Below, one piece after another: positions 53,656-63,120 of a stretch of DNA of 64,000 bases. The notes under the pieces were generated by a model that was given only the letters and a program-made list of their open reading frames with translations, searched no databases and had not been told where the DNA came from. The number at the start of each line of letters is the position of its first letter. The stretch's first letter is position 1. Source of the DNA: Candidatus Sulfotelmatobacter sp. (GTDB lineage: Bacteria > Acidobacteriota > Terriglobia > Terriglobales > Acidobacteriaceae); contig JADGNQ010000006.1 in NCBI GenBank assembly GCA_017883385.1, positions 1 to 64,000 of the forward strand. Direction: 5' to 3'. Made by a program: the position numbers and the translations under genes.

Positions 53656-54891
53656 TTGGAGACCGCCTTAATCATGACCCTGGTAACTTGTCCGCCGAAC
53701 TGCTGGAACCTAGGATGTGGATCAGGTATGACTCTATCTGCTTTGCTGGTGTGCGTGGACGAGACGGCGGCCGAGGTGCTGCGGCGGGTTCTGGACGAAC
53801 TCAGCCTGCGGGTCGAGTCTTGTCCGGACCTTGCTCGCGCGGCCATGCGGCTGGCGCAGGAGCGGTTTGATGTAGTGATCGTCGACGGGCAGTCCAACGC
53901 TGAAGTGATTTCCCTGTTGCGCGAAACCCGCGTGTCGCGCCTGAATGACGCGACACTGGCAGTCGCCGTGGTGGCCGGTCAGGATGCCATTCGCGAGATG
54001 TTTTCGCTGGGCGTTAACTTCGTTGTCTACAAGCCGGTGGCTTATGACCGGGCGCTGAGCAGCCTGCGCGCGGCCCGAGCGGTGATGCGCAAAGAAAAAC
54101 GCAAGAGCGCCCGCGCTACAGTGCATGCCCACGCGACGATTGACTATGCCAACGTTCAGCAGGAGAAGGCAACGCTGGTCGACCTGGCACAAGAGGGAAT
54201 GGCGGTACAGTTTGGCAAGAAGCTGCCTCCGACCAGTAAGGTTTATTTTCAGTTCCAGTTGCCAGGACAGTCGGCGAGCATTCGTCTGTCAGGGCAGGTG
54301 GTATGGCAGGATTGGAATGGCCGGGCGGGAGTGCAGTTCGTAGACGTGCCCAAGGCTTCGCGGCGACTGCTGACGGAATTCCTAAGTGCCAGTCTCCCGA
54401 CGGATATGCGGCAGGAGCAGCTTCCCGAAGTGACGGTTGAGATGGAAGAGCCGCTGCAACTGGCGACAGTATCGGTGGCTGAGCAAACCCACGGAAGCCA
54501 GACCCGCCAAGAAACCATACAAGAGGCATTTGCTCAGAATGGTGCCTCCACGGCACAGACGGATGCAGACAACCGACGCACGCAGACTCGTTATACCTGC
54601 CGCCTGGGCGCGGAAGTCTACCGTACCGGGATCGCGGTCCCCCATTATTGCTGTCTGACGGATCTGAGTTCGGGCGGATGTTACCTCGAGGTGAACCTGC
54701 CCTTTGCCACTGGTTCCTCGGTCGAGATCCTGGTTCGAACCCAGGACCTGAAACTGAGACTGCGCGGATCGGTGCAGACCTCTCATCCTGGCTACGGGAT
54801 GGGCGTGGCGTTCGAGCTGAAAACCAAAGAAGAGCGCGAGCACGTCAAGAAGCTGACCGACTTCGTGGCCACGACGACTGATCCTTCCTAA
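53656..54891 (+). CDS. Receiver-like protein with two PilZ domains
   Basis: 411 residues from TTG 53656, which has a strong GGGGAGGG ahead; ATG 53728 (MTLSALLVCVDE) at the domain edge is an alternative. The receiver domain keeps the likely phospho-Asp (VVIVDGQSN) and the conserved Lys (VVYKPVAYD). A first PilZ-like domain (about 140-240) has RKSAR and DLAQEG, where Ser is replaced. A second PilZ (about 305-400) has RTQTR and DLSSGG and looks fully c-di-GMP competent. It is divergent from the minor-pilin operon, so a role in pilus or motility control is likely. Confidence 0.78.
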   Translation: METALIMTLVTCPPNCWNLGCGSGMTLSALLVCVDETAAEVLRRVLDELSLRVESCPDLARAAMRLAQERFDVVIVDGQSNAEVISLLRETRVSRLNDATLAVAVVAGQDAIREMFSLGVNFVVYKPVAYDRALSSLRAARAVMRKEKRKSARATVHAHATIDYANVQQEKATLVDLAQEGMAVQFGKKLPPTSKVYFQFQLPGQSASIRLSGQVVWQDWNGRAGVQFVDVPKASRRLLTEFLSASLPTDMRQEQLPEVTVEMEEPLQLATVSVAEQTHGSQTRQETIQEAFAQNGASTAQTDADNRRTQTRYTCRLGAEVYRTGIAVPHYCCLTDLSSGGCYLEVNLPFATGSSVEILVRTQDLKLRLRGSVQTSHPGYGMGVAFELKTKEEREHVKKLTDFVATTTDPS

Positions 54892-54932
54892 AACGACGCT
54901 CACCACGGAATCGTTCCCGCGTCCAAAGTCTC

Positions 54933-55928
54933 ATGCGAAACCTGTTGCTCCTGTTATTGATGGCAATCTCTGCGGTTGCGCAGGAAACCCCCACGCCACA
55001 GCTTCCCGCTCAGGACGCGATTCGGATCAAGGAGTTCTACCGGCTGGCCGCGGCGATTCAGGATGGAATCTGGCCGGGGTGGAGTAAGACACCGGCACCC
55101 TTGATGCTGGTAACGGCAGAAACGGAATTTCTAACGCACCATCCAACACCTCCGAAGGAATTGAAGAAGGTCGGAGAGGATCTGTACGTGCGTTCGAGGC
55201 AGTTTCCAGTCAATTTCCAGGCGACGTTTCCTGCGTTTGGGCCGCCACCCGTCATCGTCATCGGAGAGCCCGCCAACACAATCAGCAAGACCAGCACGCC
55301 TTGGCTGTTCACCGCAATGCATGAACATTTTCACCAATTGCAGTGGGCGCAGCCCGGATACCTCGACGCTGTGAATGCCCTTGGGTTGAGCCGCGGCGAC
55401 ACGACGGGAATGTGGATGCTGAACTATCCGTTTCCTTACGAGAAGCCCGAAGTGGTGCAAGGGTTCAGCCAGTTGCGGGACCTGCTGCTGCGCGCGGTGA
55501 ACGAACCTGACGGTGCGACGTTTGAAAAACTGGCGAGCGAGTACATCGCGCAGCGCAAGAAGTTCTTCGCGCAGCTGTCGGATGACGATCACAGGTACTT
55601 CGCTTTTCAGCTCTGGCAGGAGGGAATTGCGCGCTATACGGAGGTTCGGGCAGCTGAGGCTGCAGCGCAGTATCGACCGGACGCGGCGTTCGCCGCTCTT
55701 TCCGACTTCGAGTCGTTCGCCAGTTACAGTGCAAGGGCAAGGCGGGATACTCTGGGCGAACTCAAACGAGCGGATCTGGCGACCTGGAAGCGCGAGGTCG
55801 TCTACTCTTTCGGCGCGGCTGAGGGGTTTCTGCTGGACCGCATCCATCCGAAGTGGAAGGATGAGTGTTTTCGACGAATGCTCTCGACGGATTCGTATTT
55901 CGAAGGGCGTCCTGGCGTAAGTCGTTGA
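54933..55928 (+). CDS. Exported protein with HExxH motif (putative metallopeptidase-like)
   Basis: 331 residues with a short signal peptide (MRNLLLLLLMAISAVAQ). A zinc-peptidase-type HExxH is present as HEHFHQ in TAMHEHFHQLQWAQPGYL, and WQEGIARYTE further on could give the third (Glu) ligand, a gluzincin-like arrangement. No named family recognised. It sits downstream of the PilZ protein with a 41-base gap. Catalytic function is inference. Confidence 0.6.
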   Translation: MRNLLLLLLMAISAVAQETPTPQLPAQDAIRIKEFYRLAAAIQDGIWPGWSKTPAPLMLVTAETEFLTHHPTPPKELKKVGEDLYVRSRQFPVNFQATFPAFGPPPVIVIGEPANTISKTSTPWLFTAMHEHFHQLQWAQPGYLDAVNALGLSRGDTTGMWMLNYPFPYEKPEVVQGFSQLRDLLLRAVNEPDGATFEKLASEYIAQRKKFFAQLSDDDHRYFAFQLWQEGIARYTEVRAAEAAAQYRPDAAFAALSDFESFASYSARARRDTLGELKRADLATWKREVVYSFGAAEGFLLDRIHPKWKDECFRRMLSTDSYFEGRPGVSR

Positions 55929-56275
55929 GGCTTCGTGTAAGTGATTGAAAAGTCGTAGAACCGCCCTGGCAGGCTCAAGGGTGCGCGAATTTACAGCGGA
56001 GGATGGTTACCTCCGTCCCCGGAGAGATCGTCGTTGCTAGGGCCGTTTCCGGCTCGGGAAGGGGTATCGTGGACGACGTGTCGGACACGCCAGAGCGCCT
56101 TGGGAGACCTGTCGATGTTATACGCACAATAACGAGCTACATAAATGTACGTATCAATGTGCATGTCACACCGTTACGTTGTCATCCTGAGCGCAGCGAA
56201 GGATCTATGCACTCTGCCGGGTGCAACGGAGTACATAGGTTCTTCGCTTCGCTCAGAATGACAGCCTGAATCTAA
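55929..56275. other. 347-base intergenic region
   Basis: Between the convergent HExxH and UXS genes. The right third holds the dispersed palindromic repeat (56181-56263). The left part has no gene or terminator that I can support; a frame at 56003-56269 is created by the repeat. Confidence 0.55.
56181..56263. repeat. Dispersed palindromic repeat (copy 2)
   Basis: GTCATCCTGAGCGCAGCGAA at the left and TTCTTCGCTTCGCTCAGAATGAC-like sequence at the right are imperfect inverted arms, with the centre GATCTATGC...GTACATAG also partly inverted. Same family as 6151-6221. This element produces spurious frames reading HPERSEG and FFASLRMT, which turn up in many annotated genomes. Confidence 0.75.
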
Positions 56276-57232
56276 CTACTTGACGGCGCCTTCTTCGGCG
56301 ACGGCTTTCTTGAAGTACGCCAGCGATTTGAGCAGGCCGGTCTCCAGATCGATCGTCGGTTCCCATCCCAGTAATTGCCGCGCCTTGGTGATGTCGGGAC
56401 GGCGCTGCTTCGGGTCATCCTGCGGGAGCGGTTCGTAGCGGATATTACTCTTCGAGCCGCTAACTTTCAGCACCAACTGCGCGCACTCGAGGATGGTGAA
56501 CTCGTTGGGATTACCGATGTTCACGGGCAGATGCTCGTCTGACTTGGACAATCGCAGGAAGCCGTCGATCTCGTCGCTTACGTAGCAGAAGCTGCGCGTC
56601 TGATTGCCATCGCCATAGACGGTGAGGTCTTCGCCGCGCAGGGCCTGCTTCATGAAATTCGAAACCACGCGGCCGTCATTCAACTGCAGGCGTGGGCCGT
56701 AGGTGTTGAAGATGCGGACAATGCGAGTGTCGACGTTGTGATAGCGGCGGTAGGCCATGGTCACGGCCTCGGTGAAGCGCTTGGCTTCGTCGTAGACCGA
56801 ACGCGGGCCTATCGGGTTGACGTGTCCCCAGTAGGTTTCTTTCTGCGGATGCTCCAAGGGATCGCCGTAGCACTCGGACGTGGACGAAACGAGATATTTC
56901 GCGCTGTACTTGCGGGCTACGTCAAGGGCGTGAAAAGTGCCGAGAGAACCGACCTTGAGCGTTGCAATGCCGTGGTTGCTATAGTCCACGGGACTGGCGG
57001 GGCTGGCAAAGTGGAAAACGTAGTCGACCTTGCCAACGTCGAAGGGCTCGCAGATGTCCTTTTCGACGAACTCGAAGGCGGGTTCGTTGCGGAGATGCTC
57101 AAGATTCGCGCGGCGGCCGGTCAGCAGATTATCGACGCAGACCACACACCAGCCTTCGGCGAGCAGGGCATCGCAGAGATGGGATCCGAGAAAACCGGCG
57201 CCACCGGTGACGACAGCTCGTTTTGGGCTCAT
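56276..57232 (-). CDS. UDP-glucuronate decarboxylase (UDP-xylose synthase)
   Basis: 318-residue short-chain dehydrogenase-type enzyme converting UDP-glucuronate to UDP-xylose. NAD motif [14 protein letters not shown]; catalytic YxxxK in SVYDEAKRF; family pattern [15 protein letters not shown] and [18 protein letters not shown] 57232 overlaps the Ugd stop by 4 bases (ATGA), and an AAGG precedes it. With Ugd it gives the two-step route from UDP-glucose to UDP-xylose for surface polysaccharide. Confidence 0.93.
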   Translation of the reverse strand: MSPKRAVVTGGAGFLGSHLCDALLAEGWCVVCVDNLLTGRRANLEHLRNEPAFEFVEKDICEPFDVGKVDYVFHFASPASPVDYSNHGIATLKVGSLGTFHALDVARKYSAKYLVSSTSECYGDPLEHPQKETYWGHVNPIGPRSVYDEAKRFTEAVTMAYRRYHNVDTRIVRIFNTYGPRLQLNDGRVVSNFMKQALRGEDLTVYGDGNQTRSFCYVSDEIDGFLRLSKSDEHLPVNIGNPNEFTILECAQLVLKVSGSKSNIRYEPLPQDDPKQRRPDITKARQLLGWEPTIDLETGLLKSLAYFKKAVAEEGAVK

Positions 57233-58647
57233 GCCTTGTTGCCATTCCTCATGCCGTTTTTCAGCACGGCAGCGGGTACTCCGTCGGGATGAGAGGCTGC
57301 GCGGCCTACGCTGTAATAGGTAAAGCCCTGGGCGGCCATCACTTCGGGATCGTACAGGTTGCGTCCGTCGACCACGATGGGATATTTGAGTTCGTTGCGC
57401 AAGCGACTGAGGTCGAGATTGGCGAACTCCTCCCACTCGGTGAGGATCAGTAGCGCGTCAGCGCCGTGAGCCGCTTCGTAAGCCGAGTTCGCAAAGGTGA
57501 TGCTCGAACTCATCACTTCCTGAGTGCGCTCCATGGCGGCTGGGTCGTAGGCGGTAATTTTGCAGCCTTCCTGCAAAAGGGCCTGTACAAGGAAGAGTGC
57601 CGGAGATTCGCGGATGTCGTCGGTGCCGCCCTTAAAGGCGAGTCCAAGAACGCCGAGGTTCTTGCCGCGCAGGGTCCACAGGGCGCTGCGCACTTTCCGC
57701 AGGAAGCGCTGGCGCTGGTCCTCATTGATGGCCATGACTTCGTCGAGCAGGCGGAAGTCGTAGCCGCATTCGCGTGCGACGGCGCGAAACGCCATGACGT
57801 CTTTGGGAAAGCACGATCCGCCATAGCCGATGCCGGGATTCAGGAAACGCGGGCCAATACGTGAGTCGGTGCCGACGCCGTGGACCACCTGGTTGACGTT
57901 GGCGCCCACGGACTCGCAGACGGACGCGACCGCATTGATGAAGGAAATCTTCATCGCGAGGAAAGCGTTGGAGGCGTGCTTGATCAGTTCCGCGCTCTTG
58001 GTGCTGGTGACGATGATGGGAGCGGGAATGGTGGCGCGATCCGGTTGGGGAATGGCATCGGCGCGCTGATAGTAGCTGCCGTCAGTCAAGGGCGCATAAA
58101 TTTCGCGTAACACCTCGGCGGAGCGTTCGCTGTCGCAGCCGATGACGATGCGGTCGGGGAAGAGGAAGTCGGTGACGGCAGTGCCCTCACGCAGGAATTC
58201 GGGATTCGAGGCCACGTCAAACGATTCCGGGTCGGTTCCGCTGCGCAGGATGATTTTGCGCACCCAGTCGCTGGTGTAGACGGGGACCGTGCTTTTCTCG
58301 ACGATGACCTTGTAGCCATCGATGCCGCCGGAGATTTCCCGGGCGACGGATTCCACGTAGGAGAGGTCGGCTTCGCCGCTCTCGGTGGGCGGCGTACCGA
58401 CGGCGACAAAAACCGCCGCGCTGAGGCGGACGGCTTCTTGCAGGTCGTCGGAGAAAGTCAGGCGCTGGCCGCGGTGGCGGTTCAGCAACTCGGGCAGAAA
58501 CTTTTCATGGATCGGTACCTGGCCATTTTTCAGCGCAGCCAGTTTCCGTTCGTCGTTGTCGACAAGAATGACGTCATGTCCGAGGTCCGCAAAACACGCC
58601 CCTGCTACCAAGCCTACATATCCGGAGCCTACGACAGCGATCCGCAT
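57229..58647 (-). CDS. UDP-glucose 6-dehydrogenase
   Basis: 472-residue enzyme oxidising UDP-glucose to UDP-glucuronate. NAD motif [20 protein letters not shown]; catalytic Cys in [10 protein letters not shown]; and [17 protein letters not shown] in the C-terminal domain. ATG 58647 follows GGGAG with 7-base spacing. It leads a two-gene operon with the decarboxylase. Preceded by a 500-base gap with tandem repeats. Confidence 0.95.
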   Translation of the reverse strand: MRIAVVGSGYVGLVAGACFADLGHDVILVDNDERKLAALKNGQVPIHEKFLPELLNRHRGQRLTFSDDLQEAVRLSAAVFVAVGTPPTESGEADLSYVESVAREISGGIDGYKVIVEKSTVPVYTSDWVRKIILRSGTDPESFDVASNPEFLREGTAVTDFLFPDRIVIGCDSERSAEVLREIYAPLTDGSYYQRADAIPQPDRATIPAPIIVTSTKSAELIKHASNAFLAMKISFINAVASVCESVGANVNQVVHGVGTDSRIGPRFLNPGIGYGGSCFPKDVMAFRAVARECGYDFRLLDEVMAINEDQRQRFLRKVRSALWTLRGKNLGVLGLAFKGGTDDIRESPALFLVQALLQEGCKITAYDPAAMERTQEVMSSSITFANSAYEAAHGADALLILTEWEEFANLDLSRLRNELKYPIVVDGRNLYDPEVMAAQGFTYYSVGRAASHPDGVPAAVLKNGMRNGNKA

Positions 58648-58872
58648 GTTCAAACTCCCGTGATGGAATGACCTGAAACAGCTTTAGTTTGAGATGCTTC
58701 CGTGAAGAAGCCTAGGGGGGAAATCAGGAAAACGGCCTGGGAAAACCCGTCCAACATTGCCCCAAGATTAGAGGAATTTTAACAGCACAAGACTAACATT
58801 GCGAGAGAGAAAAGACTCTATTTCCGAAGGTTTATTGCACTTTCTCCTGCCGTTTTGGGACTGGAGGCCGGG

Positions 58873-58949
58873 TTCTCAGTTCTCAGTTCTCAGTTCTCAG
58901 TTCTCAGTTCTCAGTTCTCAGTTCTCAGTTCTCAGTTCTCAGTTCTCAG
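58873..58949. repeat. Eleven-copy heptad tandem repeat TTCTCAG
   Basis: Exactly eleven perfect TTCTCAG units, in the gap (58648-59155) between divergent ugd and the GAF-TonB gene. At 59034-59064 degenerate inverse copies occur (CTGAGAA, CCGAGAACTG, TGAACTGAGAACTG), which can fold back on the array. No gene is present; frames reading SQFSVLS are repeat artefacts. Copy number could vary between strains. Confidence 0.9.
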
Positions 58950-59155
58950 TGCGGATGCGATGTGTGGATCCTTGGTTGGATCGCCCTCCCTGTGCAAGAC
59001 CAGACCCTTCCCCGAGCTGTAAGGGGCCAGAAACTGAGAACCGAGAACTGTGAACTGAGAACTGCCTGTGGCCTGAAAGGCGTATTGACAACGCGCTGTT
59101 TTGGGGGGAAACTCCGCTACAGACGCCGAATCTCGGCGCTTGCGCCTCTCTCTTC

Positions 59156-60520
59156 ATGCCGCGACATCCGATGTCGGGACCGGATCCCTTGCCTCCTATT
59201 CCTGATGCGACTGGTGTGCTCCGGGCTCGCTCTGAGGATGCGGGTTTCGAAGCCGACTTCGCGGATCTGGCGGCGCGCTTCGCCGCGCAAAGCGGGGGCG
59301 GACTATCGCCGGAACTCTCCGCCGACCTGGCGCTGGAAATCGTGCTGAACGAAGTCGTCGAGCAGGCCTGTCTGGCGACGGGCGCAACCGGCGCGGCCGT
59401 TGTGCTACAGCGCGGCGGGGAAATGGTTTGCCGTGCCACGAGTGGTCCCACGGCGCCAGACCTGGGAGCGCGGCTCGACACTGCTTCTGGGCTCTCCGGG
59501 GAATGTATTAAGACGCAACGAACGCAGCGGTGTGACGACATCCTGGTCGACGCGCGGGTGGACGTAGGATCTTCACAGCGGCTGGGCGTGCGCTCGGTGA
59601 TGGTGATGCCGCTTCTGCGTGGAGCTGAACTGGCTGGAGTGTTCGAGGTGTTTTCTTCCCTGCCCAACGCCTTCGGGGAGCGCGACGAGCGAACCTTAGA
59701 AGTTCTCGCGGGTCGCATCCTGACCAACCTGGAGCGTGCGGCCCAGCCACTGCCAGCGAGGAATGAGCCTCAGAGAGTCTCTGAAGCCGTCCAGGAAATG
59801 ATCCCAGAGATGCCGGAGAGTTTTCCGCGGCGGAGATTCGACATCGTTACGGCAGTCCTGGGAGTGAGCGTTCTTTTTTGTGCAGTGTTGCTGGGAGTGT
59901 TGCTGGACCGGCACTTGGGATTACAGAAGCCTGTGGCGCGTGCGCGACCGGCGGCGGCAACATCCTCGGTGAACCCGGTGTCGCCGGCACCTGCCACGAA
60001 CGCCCCTCTTCAGGCAAAGAAAGAGACGTTGTCCGCGCCGTCATTGTCCGCGCCATCAATGTCCGACGCGACAGTCTCCAGCAGGAAGGGCGGCGATTCA
60101 GTTCCTGCCGGCGACTTGCTCGTATACGAGAACGGCAAAGAAGTGTTTCGCATGTCGCCCGCGAAGAACAAGGCTGAAGTAGCACGGCAGGGAAATGGAA
60201 TGGAGCGAGCATCTGCCGTGGATCGGGAAAGAAGGGTTGAGCTTTCTCCCACCGCGGCTGAGGGAAGTCTGCTTCATCGGGTGGAGCCGGAGTATCCGGA
60301 AGAGGCGCGGCAGCAGAACATCCAGGGCGCGGTGGTGCTTGAAGTCCAGATCGGCGGGGATGGGGCAGTGCAGGATGTTCAGGTCGTGAGCGGACCGCAG
60401 CAGTTGGCGCAGGTTTCCAGCGATGCGGTGAAACAATGGCGATTTAAGCCGCGCACTGCAGGCGGACGTTCGGTGGAGATGCAGACGAGAGTCACGCTGA
60501 ACTTCAGACTGCCGCAGTGA
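59156..60520 (+). CDS. GAF - transmembrane - TonB_C fusion protein
   Basis: 454 residues. A GAF-like sensory domain spans about 40-195 (VLNEVVEQACLATGATGAAVV; VMVMPLLRGAELAGVFEVF). A single membrane span follows near 225-245 (AVLGVSVLFCAVLLGVLL), then an Ala/Ser/Pro linker, and a C-terminal TonB domain (RVEPEYPEEARQQNIQGAVVLEV) with the final RVTLNF strand. A cytoplasmic sensor joined to a periplasmic TonB domain is not the standard TonB layout. No good ribosome site; ATG 59171 is an alternative. Partner receptor not known. Confidence 0.75.
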   Translation: MPRHPMSGPDPLPPIPDATGVLRARSEDAGFEADFADLAARFAAQSGGGLSPELSADLALEIVLNEVVEQACLATGATGAAVVLQRGGEMVCRATSGPTAPDLGARLDTASGLSGECIKTQRTQRCDDILVDARVDVGSSQRLGVRSVMVMPLLRGAELAGVFEVFSSLPNAFGERDERTLEVLAGRILTNLERAAQPLPARNEPQRVSEAVQEMIPEMPESFPRRRFDIVTAVLGVSVLFCAVLLGVLLDRHLGLQKPVARARPAAATSSVNPVSPAPATNAPLQAKKETLSAPSLSAPSMSDATVSSRKGGDSVPAGDLLVYENGKEVFRMSPAKNKAEVARQGNGMERASAVDRERRVELSPTAAEGSLLHRVEPEYPEEARQQNIQGAVVLEVQIGGDGAVQDVQVVSGPQQLAQVSSDAVKQWRFKPRTAGGRSVEMQTRVTLNFRLPQ

Positions 60521-60530
60521 GGATTGGTCG

Positions 60531-60560
60531 ACGGACAGCCGAAGGCGGCTGTCCCCACAT
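60531..60560. repeat. Hairpin repeat GGACAGCCG-AAGG-CGGCTGTCC (copy 2)
   Basis: A 9-bp perfect stem with a 4-base loop, followed by CCACAT. Related to 47972-48003. It lies between the convergent GAF-TonB and LuxR genes and could serve as a terminator. Confidence 0.65.
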
Positions 60561-60596
60561 GGCCACTTCCGAGGACTCAAACACTACTCAGCGCAA

Positions 60597-61394
60597 TTAT
60601 CGCGTACTGTCGGTTAGGTTAGTTTTCCGGATCGTGACCGGGATTGGAGCTGGAGTTCGCGGCGAAACGGCCACGGGTTGTCCCGGCCTGGGGTTGCTGA
60701 GCGGAGCAGAGGGGCGAGGGACGCTGTTCCCCAGAGCATAGAGCACGACTTCCACTCGGCTGGAAACCCCCAGCTTATCGAAGATGCGGAACAAGTAATT
60801 CTTCACGGTGTGTTCGGTGAGCGTCAGGCGCTGCGCGATTTCGCGGTTGGTAAGTCCTTCGACGAGGCAGCGAACGACATCTGTTTCACGCGCGGACAGC
60901 AGTGATCCGTCGGCGGTCAGGAAGCTTGTGAGCGTGGGCTTGGCCAAGGCTTCGAGCAAGAACTGCAACTCTTTGCTGCTGGCCCATACTTGACCCTGGC
61001 TGACACATTGAATGCACTTGCCGAGGAGTCGGAAAGGCTCGGTGCGGCAGAATACTCCCTGCGCTCCAGCGCGAAAGGCCTCGATCACGGACGCGCGCTC
61101 GGAGGCATCGAGCAGGACAATCACCCGCGCAGCCGGCGACTGGGCACGAATCTCACGCACCAGATCATAGCCTCCACCTTGATTCTCTCCCAGCTTTGCA
61201 CTCACCACCACGATCTGCGGCTTCTCCCGCTTCACCAGATTGAGAAGAGTCAGCCCATTAGGTGGAGACTCGATCATTTGAAGCTGAGTATCGCGGCCCA
61301 GCGCCTCTACGAGCAGCTGTGTGCTCATGGAAGTGCTGTCTGCTGCCAAAACTCGAAGACGGTCCTGATTGGGAAGAGCAGTGACTTGAGCCAT
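60597..61394 (-). CDS. LuxR-type regulator with degenerate receiver domain
   Basis: 265 residues. A receiver-like fold spans about 12-130, but the expected phospho-Asp is Ser65 (IVVVSAKLG), so it is probably not activated by normal phosphorylation. A LuxR/FixJ helix-turn-helix follows at about 165-225 (LSARETDVVRCLVEGLTNREIAQRL, seen as LSARETDVVRCL then TNREIAQRLTLTEHTVKNYL). A proline-rich tail ends the chain. Targets unknown. Confidence 0.82.
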   Translation of the reverse strand: MAQVTALPNQDRLRVLAADSTSMSTQLLVEALGRDTQLQMIESPPNGLTLLNLVKREKPQIVVVSAKLGENQGGGYDLVREIRAQSPAARVIVLLDASERASVIEAFRAGAQGVFCRTEPFRLLGKCIQCVSQGQVWASSKELQFLLEALAKPTLTSFLTADGSLLSARETDVVRCLVEGLTNREIAQRLTLTEHTVKNYLFRIFDKLGVSSRVEVVLYALGNSVPRPSAPLSNPRPGQPVAVSPRTPAPIPVTIRKTNLTDSTR

Positions 61395-61743
61395 AAGTGT
61401 GGTGAAACCAACGGCGATCTTTCTTCGGCCAGAGAATCACATGCGACCGGGATACGCTCACAGATTGCTCACACGGGGAACTGCGCACCAATCCCCGAAC
61501 AAAAGATGGCTGCCGGCCTCCGTTCGAGGCTGCGGCCGCCCCAAGATTTCCACAAGCGTAGGAGAAGTTCGACCCAGGGTAAATAGCACTAATGGGTAGG
61601 GTCCCGGGGATGGGGTAACCGGAGACTGAATACCGGGGTGGGCGGCTATCTGATAGACGGTCAATGCGCGTAGGGACCATTGATGCAGGAATTTGCACAT
61701 TTGTCCTCGGAGGGTGTTCGAGGCAAATCCCGTCAGAGAGAAT
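61395..61743. other. 349-base intergenic region
   Basis: Between the sulfotransferase (3' end) and the LuxR gene (5' end), both on the minus strand. It should hold the LuxR promoter. Small frames on both strands lack ribosome sites and coding character. I see no repeat or riboswitch that I can support. Confidence 0.5.
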
Positions 61744-62805
61744 TCAACTCTTTAGATCCAGAGAAGGCGACGCGAGGCGCGCACGGAGTTTCGCTTTTCC
61801 TTGACGATATCTCGAGAGCAGGCGAAGTGGGGCGAGGCAGAAGATCAATTCGACCAATGCGTCCCAGCGGCGAAAGAAACGGTAGGCAACGCGATCGGTG
61901 ATCCGCTGCAACGGGGAAGGGAATTCGACGGCCGGTGCTTCTTTGGGATAGGGTGGCCAGGTTCCAGCATAGAGCTTCTTGTACCACGCGTGATAGCGCT
62001 CGATTTTCTTGCGAAGAACCGGAGCAAGCGCGTCGGGGCGGGATTGCGCAACGATGGCATTGCCGCGCAGCAGGCGGTGATGTTCTCCGGCGTGAGTTGC
62101 GGAGCGATCGGCGCCGTCGATGGTGGCGAGGGCGTCCAGATAGGGAATTCCGAGAAAGCGGCAGACGTCCGTCATGGCGGAGGCGGGGTCGCTCACAAGG
62201 TCTTCGTAATTGAGCTGGCAGACCGGAACTCCCTTGGCGAGCAACGAATCGCATTCCTTCTTCAAGGTCTGATAGCCCGCGATCGCCCGAAGCGGCATGC
62301 CTGACTTGCTGAAATAGGAACTCCCTGAGGCGGCGGCGCGAACGATGCTGCTGGTGGTCTGGAACAGATCGCGCCACACGATGATAAAACGGGCTCCCGG
62401 GAAGGTCTCGGCGAGAAAGGTGAGACGATCGTAGTAGTGAGGGGACTTGTCACCCCAGATGGCGGCGCCTTTACGCTGGGCGTAGGCGCGGTGCGACCCT
62501 TCAAATGCTTCGGGGAAATTTCTGGCCGCGGGAAAATCGTTCGGTGAAAGGCCGTGACGGCTCAAGGAAGAGTTCAGGAACTCCCAGCGCTCCGCCCAAT
62601 CCGGGGAAGCGGCCTTCAGAAATACTGGTTTCAGGAGAACAAAGTCGGCTTCGTACATCAGCGCGACGTCGGGATGCTTGTTCAGCAACGCGTAAAGAAG
62701 AGACGAGCCGGCGCGCCACAAACTCACGATGAACAGAGGGCCATTCTGCAGAGAACGTGCGGCGGGTTGGGCGTCGGAGGCGTCTGATTGCGGGCGGGAT
62801 GACAT
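61744..62805 (-). CDS. PAPS-dependent sulfotransferase-like protein
   Basis: 353 residues of the sulfotransferase family. The PAPS 5'-phosphosulfate loop is FIVSLWRAGSSLLYALLNKHP, written here as SLWRAGSSLLYALL. The 3'-phosphate region is ARFIIVWRDLFQTTSSIVRAA. Starts at 62805 (after AGAGG at 6 bases) and 62823 are both plausible, because the leader carries a short direct repeat. It may sulfate a surface glycan or lipid; acceptor unknown. Confidence 0.82.
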   Translation of the reverse strand: MSSRPQSDASDAQPAARSLQNGPLFIVSLWRAGSSLLYALLNKHPDVALMYEADFVLLKPVFLKAASPDWAERWEFLNSSLSRHGLSPNDFPAARNFPEAFEGSHRAYAQRKGAAIWGDKSPHYYDRLTFLAETFPGARFIIVWRDLFQTTSSIVRAAASGSSYFSKSGMPLRAIAGYQTLKKECDSLLAKGVPVCQLNYEDLVSDPASAMTDVCRFLGIPYLDALATIDGADRSATHAGEHHRLLRGNAIVAQSRPDALAPVLRKKIERYHAWYKKLYAGTWPPYPKEAPAVEFPSPLQRITDRVAYRFFRRWDALVELIFCLAPLRLLSRYRQGKAKLRARLASPSLDLKS

Positions 62806-63120
62806 TTGTAACCTCTGGTTCATAAATCTGTAACCTCTCTGTAACAAATGTTCCCGATTCTCTCCCCGTCGAGATCAAAACGTGGGAGTTTGCGGAACGG
62901 GAAATTCAGGAGGGTGCGATTTATAAGTATCTCTACATAAATACTAGACTATGGTAAACATTCGGGGGTTGGCTGTCGAGCACTTTCTGAGATGTGCCTT
63001 TTGAAGGAGGAGAGGTCCAGAACGACGGCCGCAGCCGTGGAAGGAAATTTTGCCGCATTTTTACGAACCTTTTTACCTGACATTAACCTTCGGTTCTGAG
63101 ATTTGACCTAGACTCTGACC
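62806..63120. other. Intergenic region between sulfotransferase and small membrane protein
   Basis: AT-richer than its surroundings around 62925-62955 (TTTATAAGTATC, ATAAATACTAG), suggesting promoters for the divergent genes. No other gene is supported. Confidence 0.5.

Noticed and set aside
58873-58949. Repeat array as a CRISPR
   Set aside because: Seven-base units in direct tandem without spacers; not CRISPR.
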